Of a stretch of 47,239 nucleotides of DNA, positions 18,545 through 29,990 are shown in pieces (the stretch's first letter is position 1; each line of letters opens with the position of its first letter). This DNA is from Spirogloea muscicola. Its lineage: Eukaryota > Streptophyta > Zygnematophyceae > Spirogloeales > Spirogloeaceae. The stretch is from positions 21,980 through 69,218 of the forward strand of contig WELB01000008.1 of the NCBI GenBank assembly GCA_009602725.1. Reading direction: 5' to 3'. The notes under the pieces are model-generated. The model saw only the letters and a list, made by a program, of their open reading frames with translations. It had not been told where the DNA came from and did not search any database. Both the position numbers and the translations under genes were made by a program.

Positions 18545-20727
18545 CTAGGCAGCAACTGCCTGCTTCACCAAGATCCGCTCGAAGACCTCGCAGATCTTCA
18601 GACCGCAGATGGTCTGGAAGAGGCCGGTTCCGTTGTTGCTCCCTGGGAAGTCAGCGTGCTTCAGCATCTGCTGTGTGATCTCGCCATAGAACTTGGTCGA
18701 GGTGTTGCTCAGGTGGCTCTCCACATAGATGAGCTCCTCCAGCCGGTCAAATTGGCCGTCCATCTCAACAACAGATACCTGCAAGACCACGTGGAGGCAA
18801 GTACCACACTCGTTACTATTGTGCATTGCTCCGATGCCGGCAGAAACTGTTTTGGACCAAGCTCATGGCCAGGACGAGCCAGAACAATGCTTGCATGGCC
18901 AGGGTGGCAACTGCGATCAGTTGTCCGAGCTTCCATTATAGCACATTGCATGAAGAGGCCTGACCACTTGTTTGAGGACCTTACCTCATGGCCGTAGTAC
19001 GAGTCAGGTCCATAGAAGAATTTGATGCCAGGGTAGGAACAGGTCAGCTTCCGGCCACAGGGTATCCAGGATATAGTGGAGCCCTCGTCGAAAAGGTACA
19101 CGGGGTCAAAGTTCTTGACGCCCTCCTTCATGATCATACGCACCCGCAGTACCTTGCCCTCATTATCGTCAGGAATGAGCTGCGTAGGGAGGACCTGAAT
19201 GACGATGTCTGCGAATTGCTTCTGAGGGTCTGCGCTAGCAGCCCACCGCAAGCATCAACTGGTCAGAATCATATCTGCAACATTTGGTCGAAGTCGTATC
19301 TGCAACTCCTATATGTGACCAGTACATCACATTGCGGAAGGGCAAGAGGAGTGATGTGCCTCCACTAATCTGAATCAGGCCTGAGCAAGCTAAGCCCATG
19401 AGTGGGCTAAGCTATCAAAGTGCATAGAATGGGCCCTTACCAATGAAGGCATCAAAGTCGGGCTTCCTAGCTGCAATGCTGGCTTTGATGCTCTCCAGGC
19501 TGTGGCCACGCTCAGCCATATCTCTCTGTACAAGCATGTGATGACCAGCTGTCTAAGTGGGGAGGGCTGAGTCCTTATAGCTTACACTTTTCACATTTTA
19601 CTAAGGCTCTGGCCAGTGCTATATAACAAGTGCATCTGATATACACGACCAAACCCTAGCGGCTGAGCAATGTAGGGCTTTGGATGGTGCCACATCATCA
19701 AGCACCATGGACTACACCATCTCTAGGCAATGGCGAAATGCAAAGACTAGGACAATGACGGGTGTGGGATGCAGCATCTATTCCTGCTCACCTGAATCTT
19801 CCAGGCAAACTTGACATCGTCGCTGATGTCCAGGTAGATGCTGAAGTCAAGAAGATCCCTGACGCGCTCGTCGAACCTGGATCATGGTGGGTGTATTGTG
19901 AGGCTCAAGGCCAGCAAGACTATATGCTCTGTGCCAACAGAATACATTACAGATCAATCCCCCAGACAAGCAATGACTTGCAGGCCACCAAGCTGGACCC
20001 GCATGCTCTAAGGAGGGTTTAAGGCTGGGGAGAAAGTCCGCATGCGTCCTTGATCGATTAAGAAAATACATCTAAGAAACATCAAGTGACTCAGCACTTA
20101 CTCGGCTGTGCATTTCTACCTCTGCATCAACATAACGGCAGTATGTGATACATTTGCGCTTATAGTCAAGGAAGCCCAGATCCATGGCCGGCATTGACCT
20201 CAGGCAGCAACTGCGGGCACTCACATTGGGTGGAGGCCCTCGATGACGAGGATCTTGGGGGGCTCGATGACCTCGGGCGGGTCGAGGAGGCCGGTGACGT
20301 GGTTGTAGATGGGCTTCTGCACGGGCTTGCCTTCCTTGATGGCCTTCACCTGCTCGTACATGAGGTCGAAGTTGTTGGCGCGGGGGTCGAGCGCCGTGAC
20401 GGCGGCGGCCTTGCGGCCATTGCGGTCCAGCGAGTGGTAGTCGTCCAGGCAGATGACGGTCGTTGTGTCGCTGATGAGCGTATTGGAGTCGGGGTTGCCG
20501 CCCTGGGGCGGCCGCGCAGTGCCGCCGAAGACGCTGGTCATGCGGCGCATGAAGGTGCTCTTGCCGCACCCCGAGTCCGCCGCCAGGCCGATGACGATGG
20601 TCTTGTCCGCGGCCTTGCAGACCACCACCGCGCGGCGGCCGCCGCGGCGGGCGCNAAAAAAAAACAGCGGCCGCGCGGCGGCGGCGGCGGGGCCCGCGGC
20701 GAGCGCGGCCGCCATGGAGGTGGCCAT
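18545..20727 (-). CDS. PRK: Phosphoribulokinase, chloroplast (Calvin-Benson cycle)
   Basis: PRK phosphorylates ribulose 5-phosphate to ribulose 1,5-bisphosphate in the plastid stroma. Five exons (20727-20225, 19876-19792, 19525-19441, 19229-18985, 18778-18545) total 1152 bases, exactly 383 codons plus stop. Residues 1 to about 36 form an Ala/Arg-rich transit peptide, with one N and a run of Phe codons (20646-20664) that may be an assembly fault. The P-loop is A-D-S-G-C-G-K-S-T. The Cys in it (residue 54) and Cys 93 in T-V-I-C-L-D-D are 39 apart, the spacing of the thioredoxin-regulated pair of plant PRK. The C-terminal Cys pair in I-P-C-G-R-K-L-T-C, linked to CP12 regulation, is also present. 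Other blocks: Y-N-H-V-T-G-L-L-D-P-P, E-G-L-H-P-M, R-D-M-A-E-R-G-H-S. Confidence 0.96.
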
Positions 20728-20754
20728 GGCTCTGGCGGGGGGCGGTAGGGCGGG

Positions 20755-20985
20755 GAGGGAGGAGAAACAGCTCTTTCAATGCGAAGCTGTGGCTGTGAGT
20801 GGCTAGCACAAAAAAGGGATATAGCCCCCGTTTGGTACTATGTATATTCTTTTGTCTTGGGCTGGCCAATCACAGCCATAGCTTAGAAGGAAGGACATAA
20901 CAGGGAGAGACCATTTCCAGTAGAGGGCGTAGGCTGTGAGATGTGGCCAGCCCAGAAAAACAGTGCAGGCCTGAAAGGGTCGGAA
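20755..20985 (-). repeat. D-type modules upstream of PRK
   Basis: Three pieces: a minus-strand copy at about 20762-20810 (GGCTGTGAGTGGCTAGC on the plus strand), a plus-strand copy at 20848-20890 (TTGGGCTGGCCAATCACAGC then CATAGC), and a minus-strand copy at 20910-20965 (TTCCAGTAGAGGGCG...GGCCAGCCC). The second and third face each other and form an imperfect inverted repeat within about 150 bp of the PRK start. Confidence 0.55.
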
Positions 20986-21744
20986 GGCGAAAAAGCAGGA
21001 CTACTCGCCAAGGCTGAAAACATCTGTGACAACTGACCGAGAAAACATGGTCAAACGAAAGAGAGGGAGCTTGGACCTAGAGCATCAGGATTATGCATAC
21101 GCAACATGCAATATAGCTGCAAGGAAGGCTATGTGGTAGGGGAGACCTTGGCGGAGCTAGCTCCCTAGGCCGTTAGTGCGGCCGCATGGGCACCACCCCC
21201 CCCCCTCCGACACTCCCTCCGCCCCGGCGCACGTGGAGGCAGAAAAGGCGAGCTTCCCCCCCCTTCTCCCTCCCCAAAGGAGCCGTATTCAGTAACACAA
21301 GAATGTGCCCTGAGAAGAGGGAATTTTTCTGAACGAGGGGAGGGAGGAGCTCGCCGGCGTGGAGGGGGGGAGAATGCCGGCGCCTCATTGGTCCGTCTCC
21401 CGAGTTATCTCGCCTTCCTCCGGGGCGCGGCGCATTTTTCGACCAATCAACGCCCACTTTCCCACCCGGGGTGGTGCTGACGTGGCGCGTCTGCTGCCGC
21501 AGGATCGCGTGCCGATGCCCTGAGCTCGGTGTGTGCTTCGCTCACTCCGCCTGGCTGTGTGGTGTTGTGTGGTGTCAGCGCCGTTCAACGAACAACACCT
21601 CTTCCAAATCTGAGGCAGTGGCTGTGAAAAAGACAGTGGCTCTCCCGAAGTGGCAGTGGAAGGCCAGCCCAAAAAAATGGACAAGGTCCAAAGAGCCCAG
21701 AAACAGCTTTTCTGAAATGATAGCAATCGCTGACTGCAAAAGCT
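20986..21744. other. Spacer with C-rich tract and one more module
   Basis: No gene is supported. A C-rich stretch with short homopolymer runs spans 21195-21290. Around 21600-21690 a decayed module (GGCAGTGGAAGGCCAGCCC then ATGGACAAGG) reads on the minus strand. A pyrimidine-plus-CAG acceptor-like site near 21500 is isolated. Confidence 0.35.
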
Positions 21745-22750
21745 AGTACGTGAAGTTAGGGCTACGTAGAACGAAGAAAGAAGGTCCTCCCACAGCATGC
21801 GGTAGCTTCAGAAGACCAGCCTAAAATTTCGGACGCAGTCTCGAAGATTCCCCAACCCGAAAATACCAAGCTCTCATCACTCTTCACAAGTATTCAGCGA
21901 GCAACGCAGCAGGCAAGGCCGCCAGAGCTTAGACATGGAACGAAACGCAACAAGTAGGATATTCAATAGTATACAATATCAGTGAAGCTAGATAGTCAAG
22001 AGGTCATCTTGGCACATTCAATTATTGTCTCTACTGCACCCTGGAATGGGCACCAGTGCTTGCCTTAGTTAGTGGGTCTTTCATACGTCCAGGCAACCAC
22101 TTTCTTGATAGGGGTTCTGCACACCTGGAAAAATGGGATAGAGACAATCAACAAAGTGTACATCACCTTGAGTATGGATTAACCTGGCCCCACCGCACTG
22201 GCCGAGACCTTCAAAATCCTCACCTCGACTAGACTCTTTCACAAAGCCTCTCTCACTGATCTGAGTATAGGTGTGATGATCACAGCGCCTGCCTACGATG
22301 TACAATGTACAATGTAGAGAGTGTCAGGTGCACTTGCTGACCCACCACTCTCAACAACGAAAGCCGGCCCTTGCTGCCACTCTTCCACCTCAGGAATGTA
22401 AATCTGAGCCCCAAAGCTTTGTCCTTCAACATTAGCCGCTTGATGCAACGTCCACAATCTCCCATCTTCAAAGTGGTCATGAACTATGACATTCTTGTGG
22501 GTGGTGGTTTGAGTACCTATGACGAACGTCTTTCACGCCTAGTGGAAAGCTTGGACTGTGCCGAGGAGGAGAGTACGTGGCACTCACTTCCACCTCTTCT
22601 GGATACCTTCAGATTATATTGTGTGGGACGCCTTCTGCCTAATATATATGTATATATATAACACAATATAATTTACGGTAAACAGAATTGAGTGGAATTG
22701 AGTGCCACGTACTCTCCTCCTCGGCACAGTCCTAGCTTTCCACTAGGCGG
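21745..22750. pseudogene. Scrambled kelch pseudogene, paralogue of the 30-kb F-box/kelch gene
   Basis: From about 21745 the sequence parallels 29745-30560: shared 3' flank (CAGCATGC...GTAGCTTCAGAAGACCAGCCT), shared C-terminal coding (CTACTGCACCCTGGAATGGG) and shared kelch blocks (H-T-Y-T-Q-I-S-E-R-G-F-V on the minus strand near 22260). Frames are broken by several indels. At about 22470-22650 the homologous kelch segment (D-I-L-V-G-G-G, then V-E-S-L-D-C-A-E-E-E-S) is on the plus strand, while the flanks are on the minus strand, so part has been inverted or copied back. The 5' half is missing and copia sequence begins at its edge. Confidence 0.75.
22537..22750. repeat. Fold-back: ~51-bp inverted repeat arms inside the kelch pseudogene
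   Basis: The segment from CGCCTAGTGGAAAGCT to TACGTGGCACTCA (22537-22587) recurs as its reverse complement at about 22699-22750 with at most one or two differences. Between the arms, ATTATATTGTGT and ACACAATATAAT form an inner inverted pair around an (AT/TA)n loop. The arms are far more alike than the pseudogene is to its intact paralogue, so the fold-back is recent. Confidence 0.8.
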
Positions 22751-22759
22751 AAGAGGCGT

Positions 22760-25700
22760 TGTCAACCTGTCTTTGGCCAGTGGCACCTGGGAGTATCTCG
22801 TGAACAAGTTTGAGAACTGCGGAACTGACAGGGCTTATTACCTCAGCATGCGCTTGAGAAAGCAGAAAGGAGGAGGATGAGCCAATTCAAGCATTTGTAA
22901 GCAGAGTATAATCATTGGTCCTTCAGCTGCACGACATTGGAGAGGAGGTTCCACTCCGATTCCTAGTTCTTGCCATTCTCATGGAACTCCCGCCTGCATA
23001 TGATACTGTCAGAGATACATTGCAGATGGTCAGCGCCGACAAACTGACTGTAGAATATGTGCTGGCTCGCCTCCTCCATAAGGAGCGAGCATTGGATGAG
23101 CAACACCGACTTCTGACGGGGCCTCTGACAGGATATCCGCTAGGACCTCCGACAGGCTCTCTGAACACAGGTTCGTTGACAGGTTATCTGATAGGCTCTC
23201 CGACAGGTGCACAGGCAGCGCTGCTGGCTAGACGTCAACCTGAGCAAGACCTCCGACACCACTTAAATCAATACAGGCTTCATCAGCATGTTGCTTGCAG
23301 TCTTCGGAGCGGGACTGGTGGTAGTAGTCGTCTGAGTGAAGATCAGTTTGCAGGATGGAACAGGAACCCTCTGTACCCTAGAACTTTCTTCTATTGCCGT
23401 GAACCTGGCCATGTAATCAACGACTGTCCCAAGAAGAAGGCTCTGGAATCTGGTGGCAATAGTAGAAGAGGCATAGGCAGCTATGCTGAGGGAGAGGCAC
23501 ACTTGACCAGACAATCTGACAGGTCGAATTGTGATAGCTGGCTGATCGATAGTGGAGCGTATCACCATCTCACTTACAGGCGGGATTGGCTCCATGATTA
23601 CCAATATGTTCCGGATTTCAAGATTTATCTGGGTGATGATAGTGTGCAGCCTGCTGTTGGAAAAGGAGAAGTGCAGCTGCAAGTGCCTACCTTCCATGAC
23701 ACTGAGACACAACATTCGAGGAATGTATATCATGCTCCTGGTTTGGCGTCCAATCTCCTATCCGTATCCCAGCTGTTAGACCAGGGCTAATAAGTTATTG
23801 TTGACCGAGATATCTGTACAATCAAGAACTCTGTTGTTCCCATTCTGACAGGACGCAGGTCAGGAGATCTGCTTACATTGAACGGACAGGTGCAAGTACA
23901 GCTGTGGGAATACAGAATCAGGTGCAGAAGCAGATGCAGGTGCAGGAACAGATGCAGGTTCAGGGCAGGGTAGATGTTTCTGAGTCTGACAAAGACAAAT
24001 TTGAGCACTGGCATGCTCGACTGGGACATCCCAACGTTCAGCGAATGAAGAAGCTGAAGAGAATGGTGCACGGAGTAGATAATCTTCCACAAGATGCTGA
24101 ACCTGACTTCTGTTGGAGCTGTGTTCAAGGGAAACTCCACCTTCAACAACCACTTGCTGGTGAGCACTACAGAGCTTCTACACTTCTGGAGCTGGTGCAT
24201 TCTGATGTCTGTGGTCCTATGCAAATACCATCTTTAGGGGGTAGCAGATATATCTCGTCCTTCATTGATGATGCCAGCCGATGGAGCAAGGTGTATTTTC
24301 TAAGAAACAAGTTTGAAGTGCTGGAGAAGTTCATGCGTTTCAAAGCTGCAGTGGAGTTGTAGACAGGGAAGAAGCTCAAGGCTCTTAGATCTGATAATGG
24401 TGGAGAGTATACTTCTGAAGAGTTTGAAAGGTTCTGTCAACAACAGGGTATACACAGGCAATTGACAGCAACCTATTGTCCTCAACAGAATGGTGTGGCG
24501 GAAAGGTGGACTGTGTCTTCAATGGAGATTGCAAAGTGCTTACTGTTCCATTCTCATACACCATCAGAATTTTGGGCTGAAGCAGTCACAACGGCTGTTT
24601 ATCTGACGAATAGAATGCCTACTACTGCAGTAAAAGACATGACACCATAGGAGTCCTGGACTGGCAAGAAACAGTTGCCCAGCTTAGGATATTTGGCTGT
24701 TCCACACAGGAATTTTGGACTGGGAAGAGACCTACACTTGAACACCTTGGGGCATTTGGTTGTTCTGCGTGGGTGCATGTTCCTACTGAGATGAGACAAG
24801 TTGCAATCAAAGGCTCGTCAGTGTGTCATGGTAGGATATGGTGAAGGCGTGGAAGTGTTTTGATCTTGAGAACAGGAGGATGGTGTTCAGCAGAGATGTA
24901 GTGTCTGACGAACAGAGAAGTCCAGACTATTCTGCTTCTCATAACGGCCATCTGAGATAGTGGGAGACATGCAATTGGTGGCCTGTATCTCAAGTCTGAC
25001 ATTGTGGCTACTGTGGCAGCAGGGTCTGAATTTGAATCTGGAGTGGAAGCAAGGACAGGAGGTGAATATCTGGAGGAGACTACTGCTACATTGGGAGTAT
25101 CTAGGACAGAGATTCGTGCTTTTGCTGCTGTAGTGTTACGTGAGCATCTCACAATGCAAGAGGCCATGAGTAGCGATGCAGCACTCAAGTGGAAAGCAGC
25201 AGCAGAGGCAGAACTAGATTCATCAAGGGAAACAAAACTTGGGATTTGGTAGAATTACCTGTTGGCAGGAAAGCTATACCCAGCAAATGGGTGTTCAAAA
25301 TCAAACTGAAGGGCGATGGGACCGTAGATCGATATTAAGCACGCCTTGTGGCCAAAGGTTGTGCTCAGAAGGAAGTGATTGATTACAACGAGACATTTGC
25401 TCCAGTGGTAAAACTTTGTGCTGTCAGAAGTTTGCTGGCTGTGGCAGCTATTCATGATTTAGAAGTAGAGCAGATGGACGTCACCACAGCGTTCTTGAAT
25501 GGCGACCTCGAGGAAGAGATCTACATGCAACAGCCTGCAGGTTTTGAAGTCAAAGGCAAGGAGAGTAAAGTGTGCAAGCTGAAGACAGCGATGTATGGGC
25601 TTACACAGGCGCCCAGGGCCTGGTATGCACAGATTGATACCTTTCTAGTGAACCAAGGTTTCAAGAGATTTGAGGCTGATCACAGTGTGTATGTGAGGGA

Positions 25701-26960
25701 GAAACCTGCTAAAGTGGTTCTGGCACTGTATGTCAATGATCTGATATTACTGGGAGACTCAGCTACTGAAGTGAAAAGAGTAAAGCAAGAGCTGAGTAGT
25801 AAAATCAAGATGAAGGATCTTGGGCCCTTGGAGTAATTTTTGGGTATCTAGGTCAAGAGAGATAGAAGCAGGAAGATGTTGACCTTGAGTTTGTCAAAGT
25901 ACATCACTGAAGTCTTGGACAGATTCGGTATGCAAGACTGCAACCCTATCTCTACTCCACAGGATACAAAGCAGAGCTTGAGCAAGGATCAGGGACCCAA
26001 GAGAAATCAAGACAGAGAAAAGATGGCACAGGTGCCTTACAGTGAGGCAGTGGGATGTTTAATGTACATAGCCGTGGCAGCACGTCCAGAAATAGCAGCA
26101 GCAGTGGGAGTGGTTGCTCAGTTTGTGCAAGATCCTGGTTGTGAACATTGGCAAGCTGTCAAGAAGATCATGCGATATCTGCAGTGAAGCAAGAATCCGT
26201 GCTTGACGTTTTGACATACAGGAGATAAATCTGATCAACTGGTAGGATTTTGTAATGCCGACTGGGCAGGCAGTCTGGATGATAGAAGGTCAGTAACAGG
26301 ATATGCCTTCGAGATGGGAGCAGAAGCAGTCAGTTGGAGTAGTAGGAAACAGCAGACTGTGGCGACTTCAACTGTAGAAGCGGAGTACATGGCAACAACT
26401 GCAGCAGCAAAAGAAGCAACCTGGCTGAGGAGACTACTGCAATTACGTGGATTTCTTCCTTCATCGAGTGCAACCACTTTCTTCAGTGACAGTCAAGGTA
26501 GCATTGCTTTGATTAAGAATCCAGTCTATCATGCTCGTACTAAGCATATAGAGATACAACATCATTTCATCCGAGAGAAGGTAGACGAAGGAGTCATCAA
26601 GATGCAGTACTATAGTATAGCAACTATAACAGCAGATAATCTGACCAAGGGCTTGCCTAAGCCGAAGTGTGATAGATGTAGAAGTTTGCTAGGTCTGGCT
26701 GATTCACATTTGGTGGGAATGTTGAATATTGTAATATGGTGGATCGGCGGGTCGGGGTGAGTGACCATTCCGCCCGTCTCATTGGGCCCTGAGAGTCTCC
26801 CCTGGATAAGGGAGGCCTCGGGCACCCGTCGAGCTTACTCCCCACATCTGAGGCCACGCGGTGCGCAGGTGCGCCCTAGCCATGGCTGCCACCCACCTTG
26901 GGTGAGGGCGGAGTCTGTGCTGTCTGACTGACTGTCTGAGATCTGAAGCTGTCTGCCACT
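22760..26960 (+). mobile_element. Degenerate Ty1/copia retrotransposon, 5'-truncated, with 3' LTR
   Basis: Order is gag-protease-integrase-RT-RNase H, as in Ty1/copia. Gag: W-E-Y-L-V-N-K-F-E, then a knuckle near 23390-23430 that keeps C...H...C but has lost its first Cys. Protease: W-L-I-D-S-G-A. Integrase: H-W-H-A-R-L-G-H-P and the D-D-E triad residues (H-S-D-V, S-D-N-G-G-E-Y, N-G-V-A-E-R). RT from about 25260; the Y-V-D-D box is Y-V-N-D (25729-25740), an inactivating change. RNase H: T-V-E-A-E-Y-M-A and H-A-R-T-K-H-I-E. Stops and frameshifts occur at 24360, about 24648, 25252, 25836 and 26185. A purine tract (GGTGGGAA) precedes the 3' LTR at 26720. No 5' LTR was found; the gag start is lost at the kelch fold-back. 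Confidence 0.9.
26720..26960 (+). repeat. 3' LTR of the copia element
   Basis: The LTR starts TGTTGAATAT directly after the purine tract. Its right edge is not clear: no TGGTATCAGAG primer site follows, and an M-S-A-S-A-S gag-like start is at 26961. Homology with the LTR at 17023 is restricted to the first ~110 bp. Confidence 0.6.
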
Positions 26961-27195
26961 ATGAGCGCATCTGCATCTAGCCGCTGCGACGAGGTCAATC
27001 TGCTGGGCCGCCGCCTCGACAAGGGCGATCTGCTGGACCTGTGGACAAAGGCAAACGTCCAATGGAGGAGCTCGACTGGAGGAATGCAGGCTCTGAGAAC
27101 GCTGTCTACAACACACAGGGACAGGTACAGGAGCAGGTACAAGAGCACGCAGCCCAGGAAAGTCTTCACCACTGGGTGGGAGTGTGTCAACTGAC
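26961..27195 (+). CDS. Gag-like N-terminal fragment following the copia 3' LTR
   Basis: A frame begins M-S-A-S-A-S-S-R-C-D-E-V and closes at 27194. The other frame over 27041-27170 carries a Gln/Val-rich stretch (G-Q-V-Q-E-Q-V-Q-E) like the one at 17560-17620, so a frameshift probably sits near 27050. A gag start downstream of a 3' LTR means the LTR is shared by two tandem copies, or that this is a deletion product of such a pair. Confidence 0.4.
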
Positions 27196-27239
27196 GGAGA
27201 GAAGTGGCACTCCTAATGGGGGCGAAGTGACGGAGAGCC

Positions 27240-27545
27240 TGTGTGGCCAAGTACAAAAAGAAAGGGCTCGCCCATTGAGGATAGGGGCTGGACAAGTACA
27301 AATGCACGCACAACTGCGCAACTGGAGCGGTTTGCCAGTGAGAAAGCGCGGCCAGATTGACTGGTGGCTGGGAAAGGCCAGCCCAAAAGAATGGACAAGG
27401 CCAGTTGGCCACCGCCAGACAAGGCCAGCCCACAGCTGTTCATTCTTTCCTGGGCTGGCTTTGCTGGCCCCTCTTTTCCTATGCGCGAGCCATTTCCTCC
27501 ATCTTTTTTTTTTAATTTCATGCGCTCCGCGCGCCTTCTCTCTTA
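27240..27545. repeat. Cluster of four tail modules
   Basis: In order: a B1-type tail, minus (27262-27298, GCTCGCCCATTGAGG); a B2-type tail, minus (about 27335-27400, CGCGGCCAGATTGACTGG); a B1-like tail, plus (27430-27495, GGGCTGGCTTTGCTGGCCC); an A2-type tail end, plus (about 27518-27542, CATGCGCTCCGCGCGCC). They separate the copia remnant from the A1 element. Confidence 0.65.
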
Positions 27546-29013
27546 TGTTCTTATCACCCCCCGCCCTGTCCTCACCCGCTGCATCGGCCAACGGGCTCGC
27601 TACTGCAACGGACAGTTGCCCCATTGGGCATGGTGGCGGAGCTCTACAAGGAATATGATGACTCCCTTCAGCAGTCCCTGGCAGCCCTACTACATTCTTC
27701 ATCTTTCCCCTCAGCTTCAGCTTCCCTCCAGGCCTCCCTCCCTACTCGCATGGGCGGCCTTGGCTGCCGGTCGTTGGAGCAGACGGCGCAAGCAGCCTTC
27801 CTGGGCTGCTGGCACCAGATCGCCTCCCTGCTCCCCATGCGCTTCCCTTGCCTCCACGACCCTGTACGCAATGTGGAGGAAGGCTCCTTCCCCTTCCAAG
27901 CGGATCTGAGGAGCATCCGCGACTCAGCCATCAGCTCTTTCCCCTCTCTCCAACCCCTACTCACGCCATTCTCCACCCTCGCCCAAGCTTCTGATAGAGG
28001 GGCACAATCCAGACTGGTTACGGCAGTGGAAGACGAACGCCGCAGAAGGTTGAGGAGGCTGCCAGAGATTCAGAACAATCCGAGGAGCTTGGCAAGACTC
28101 ACTTCTCTGGCCACACCTGGTGCCACTGACTGGATCACCTCTCCCCCCGTCGCCAACGCCTTCAGCATCAGCTCCGAGGCCTTTCGGACATCGCTTCAAC
28201 TCTTCCTCGGCCTCCCACCTAATTGCCTGATTGGGGTGCGCCAGTGCGAGTGCGGCTTCCGTGCAGAGGGTGCTGTGCTCGCCACTCACATGCTGAGATG
28301 CCCCACTGGACCAGAAGTGGTGGGCATTCACAACCTCCTTCGCGATGCCCTGGCGGGCTTGATGCGCGACGCCGGCTACCGTGCGGTCGTGGAAGTCAAC
28401 AATATCATGCCTATCACCACGGACGCCCAGGGACGTCATCATCGCCGCACACTTGACATTGTGGGCGTGCAACCTGGTGGAGGACCACGGGCCCTGGTCG
28501 ACGTTGTTGTTACGGAGGCATATAAAGGCCCAGCATCAACACACATTGCTGGGCACGCAGTGGGCGGAGCAGAGCAAAGAAAACTGCGGCATTACTCCGA
28601 TTACCCCCAATGCGATCAACTCCTGCCAGCTGCAATCGACATCTTTGGCTGTCTGGGTCCTCGCTTCCACACTCTGCTTCAAAACATTGCCAATCTAGGC
28701 TACACTCGACGCGCAGATGTGTTTCCGGCTGAGATGGGCTTGCCAGCTGCATATCTGTCGCTCTTGCGACGTCGAGTTTCGGCCTGTTTGCAGCGTGCTC
28801 AGGCTAGTGCCTTGCACCAGAAAGCTGGGCGAGCTCTAGTAGGTGGCAGAAGGGCTCCGTTCCTGGCATCTAGTATTCATGCATCGAGTAGTGACCTTTA
28901 TGTTTGACCCGTGGTTATTGAGCGGGTCAATCTGCTGTAGGTTATGTAGATTTTTAGATGTGCTTGCCTTTGTACCTGGCCATTTGGCCTACATTTCTTT
29001 CTAATACACGATC
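27546..29013 (+). mobile_element. RLE-type non-LTR retrotransposon, subfamily A1 (best-preserved copy)
   Basis: One frame of 427 codons (27624-28907) holds the RT C-terminal region (G-G-L-G-C-R-S-L and A-F-L-G-C-W-H-Q-I), the knuckle C-E-C-G-F-R...T-H-M-L-R-C (about 28248-28300), H-N-L-L-R-D-A-L, the endonuclease-like pair R-R-T-L-D-I-V and V-D-V-V-V-T-E-A-Y (28440-28525), and a long C-terminal tail. A one-base loss at 28903 (TATGTTTG instead of TATGCTTTG as at 118-125) replaces the final A-L-T-R-G-Y with an early stop. The RT catalytic core is missing and a frame change lies near 27615. The 3' UTR ends AATACACG near 29009. Knuckle plus restriction-like endonuclease after the RT is the R2-type layout; I infer the class from that. 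Confidence 0.82.
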
Positions 29014-29039
29014 TTTTTCCGCCCCCCCCCCTTCGCACT

Positions 29040-29745
29040 TGCTTCATTCCCTAATACTGGGCTGGCCAATCACAGCCATCGCCCTCCGCTGGACGAGACT
29101 TCCTTCTATATCGAGAATAGCGCTTCCAAATTGATAGAAATGGCAGTCTTCCTTCTCGTATAGCTACCCGAAACCTAGTTTCTCTGACCTGCGGCTGCTC
29201 AACGAAGGATATTGAGCACCCAGAGGCCTTGAGTCGGCTGTGTGCTTTACTGCTCCTCGGCCCTTCGGAGTATGTTCATTCTTTCTTCTGGCCACCCAAC
29301 CACAGCCATCGCCCTCAAGCAAGAGACTCTTCCAGTAGAGGGCGATGGCTGTGAGTGGCCAGCCCAGAAGTAGACTGAACAAAGTTTGTCGAGGCCAGAC
29401 AGAGTGGAAAAGCACACAGCAATTCAAGGGGCCACCAGGATCACTTGGAAGTGTCTTCTGTTCTCTCCCTTTCAACCTTGTCATGCTTTCTGGAGCTGGC
29501 TTTTCACAGCCATCGCCCACTTCGAAAGAAGAAAGAAGAGCTCACTTCTCTTGGACAGAGGTTCCCTTTTTGTTCGGCTCGCTGTTAATAATTCTTGCCC
29601 CCTTACAGAAGTGCCTGCTCTTTTGTCACAGCCCTCGCCGCATTTGGCTGCTTCTTCTGAAACAGAGGAAGGCGCTCGGTGCGAACGACACGGGAGGAAG
29701 GCCAATTGAAGCCTTCATCAGTTCCAGCAAAAGCTCGTGCGTTAA
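29040..29745. repeat. Array of D-type modules in both orientations
   Basis: Copies: plus at 29056-29110 (GGGCTGGCCAATCACAGCC then ATCGCCCTCC); plus at about 29272-29325 and minus at about 29325-29395, which face each other (CACAGCCATCGCCC... / ...GGGCGATGGCTGTG); plus at 29490-29525; and a decayed one near 29620. A large part of this stretch is related to 21590-21750, upstream of the kelch pseudogene, so it may belong to the duplicated segment. No gene is supported. Confidence 0.55.
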
Positions 29746-29990
29746 TATGGAGTTACATAGAGTGAAGGAAGGAGGCTCTTCCACAGCATGCCGTGGCTTC
29801 AGAAGACCAGCCTGAAAATTTGTTCGATGTCTCTAGAGCGCCCCAACGAGAAAGCTAAGTCGTCATCATCACTCCTCCCAGGACTTCCGCAAGCAACGCA
29901 CCAGGTGGGGCCTCCCGAGCTTAGACATGGGACGAAACACAACAAGGAAGAAATACATCGTACTCATTAGTAGCAGTGAAGCTAGGATAG

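Noticed and set aside
20072-20200. Extra PRK exon encoding Y-V-D-A-E-V-E-M-H
   Set aside because: The flanking exons join directly to give the family sequence G-L-H-P-M-F-D-E-R-V, so this open stretch is intronic.
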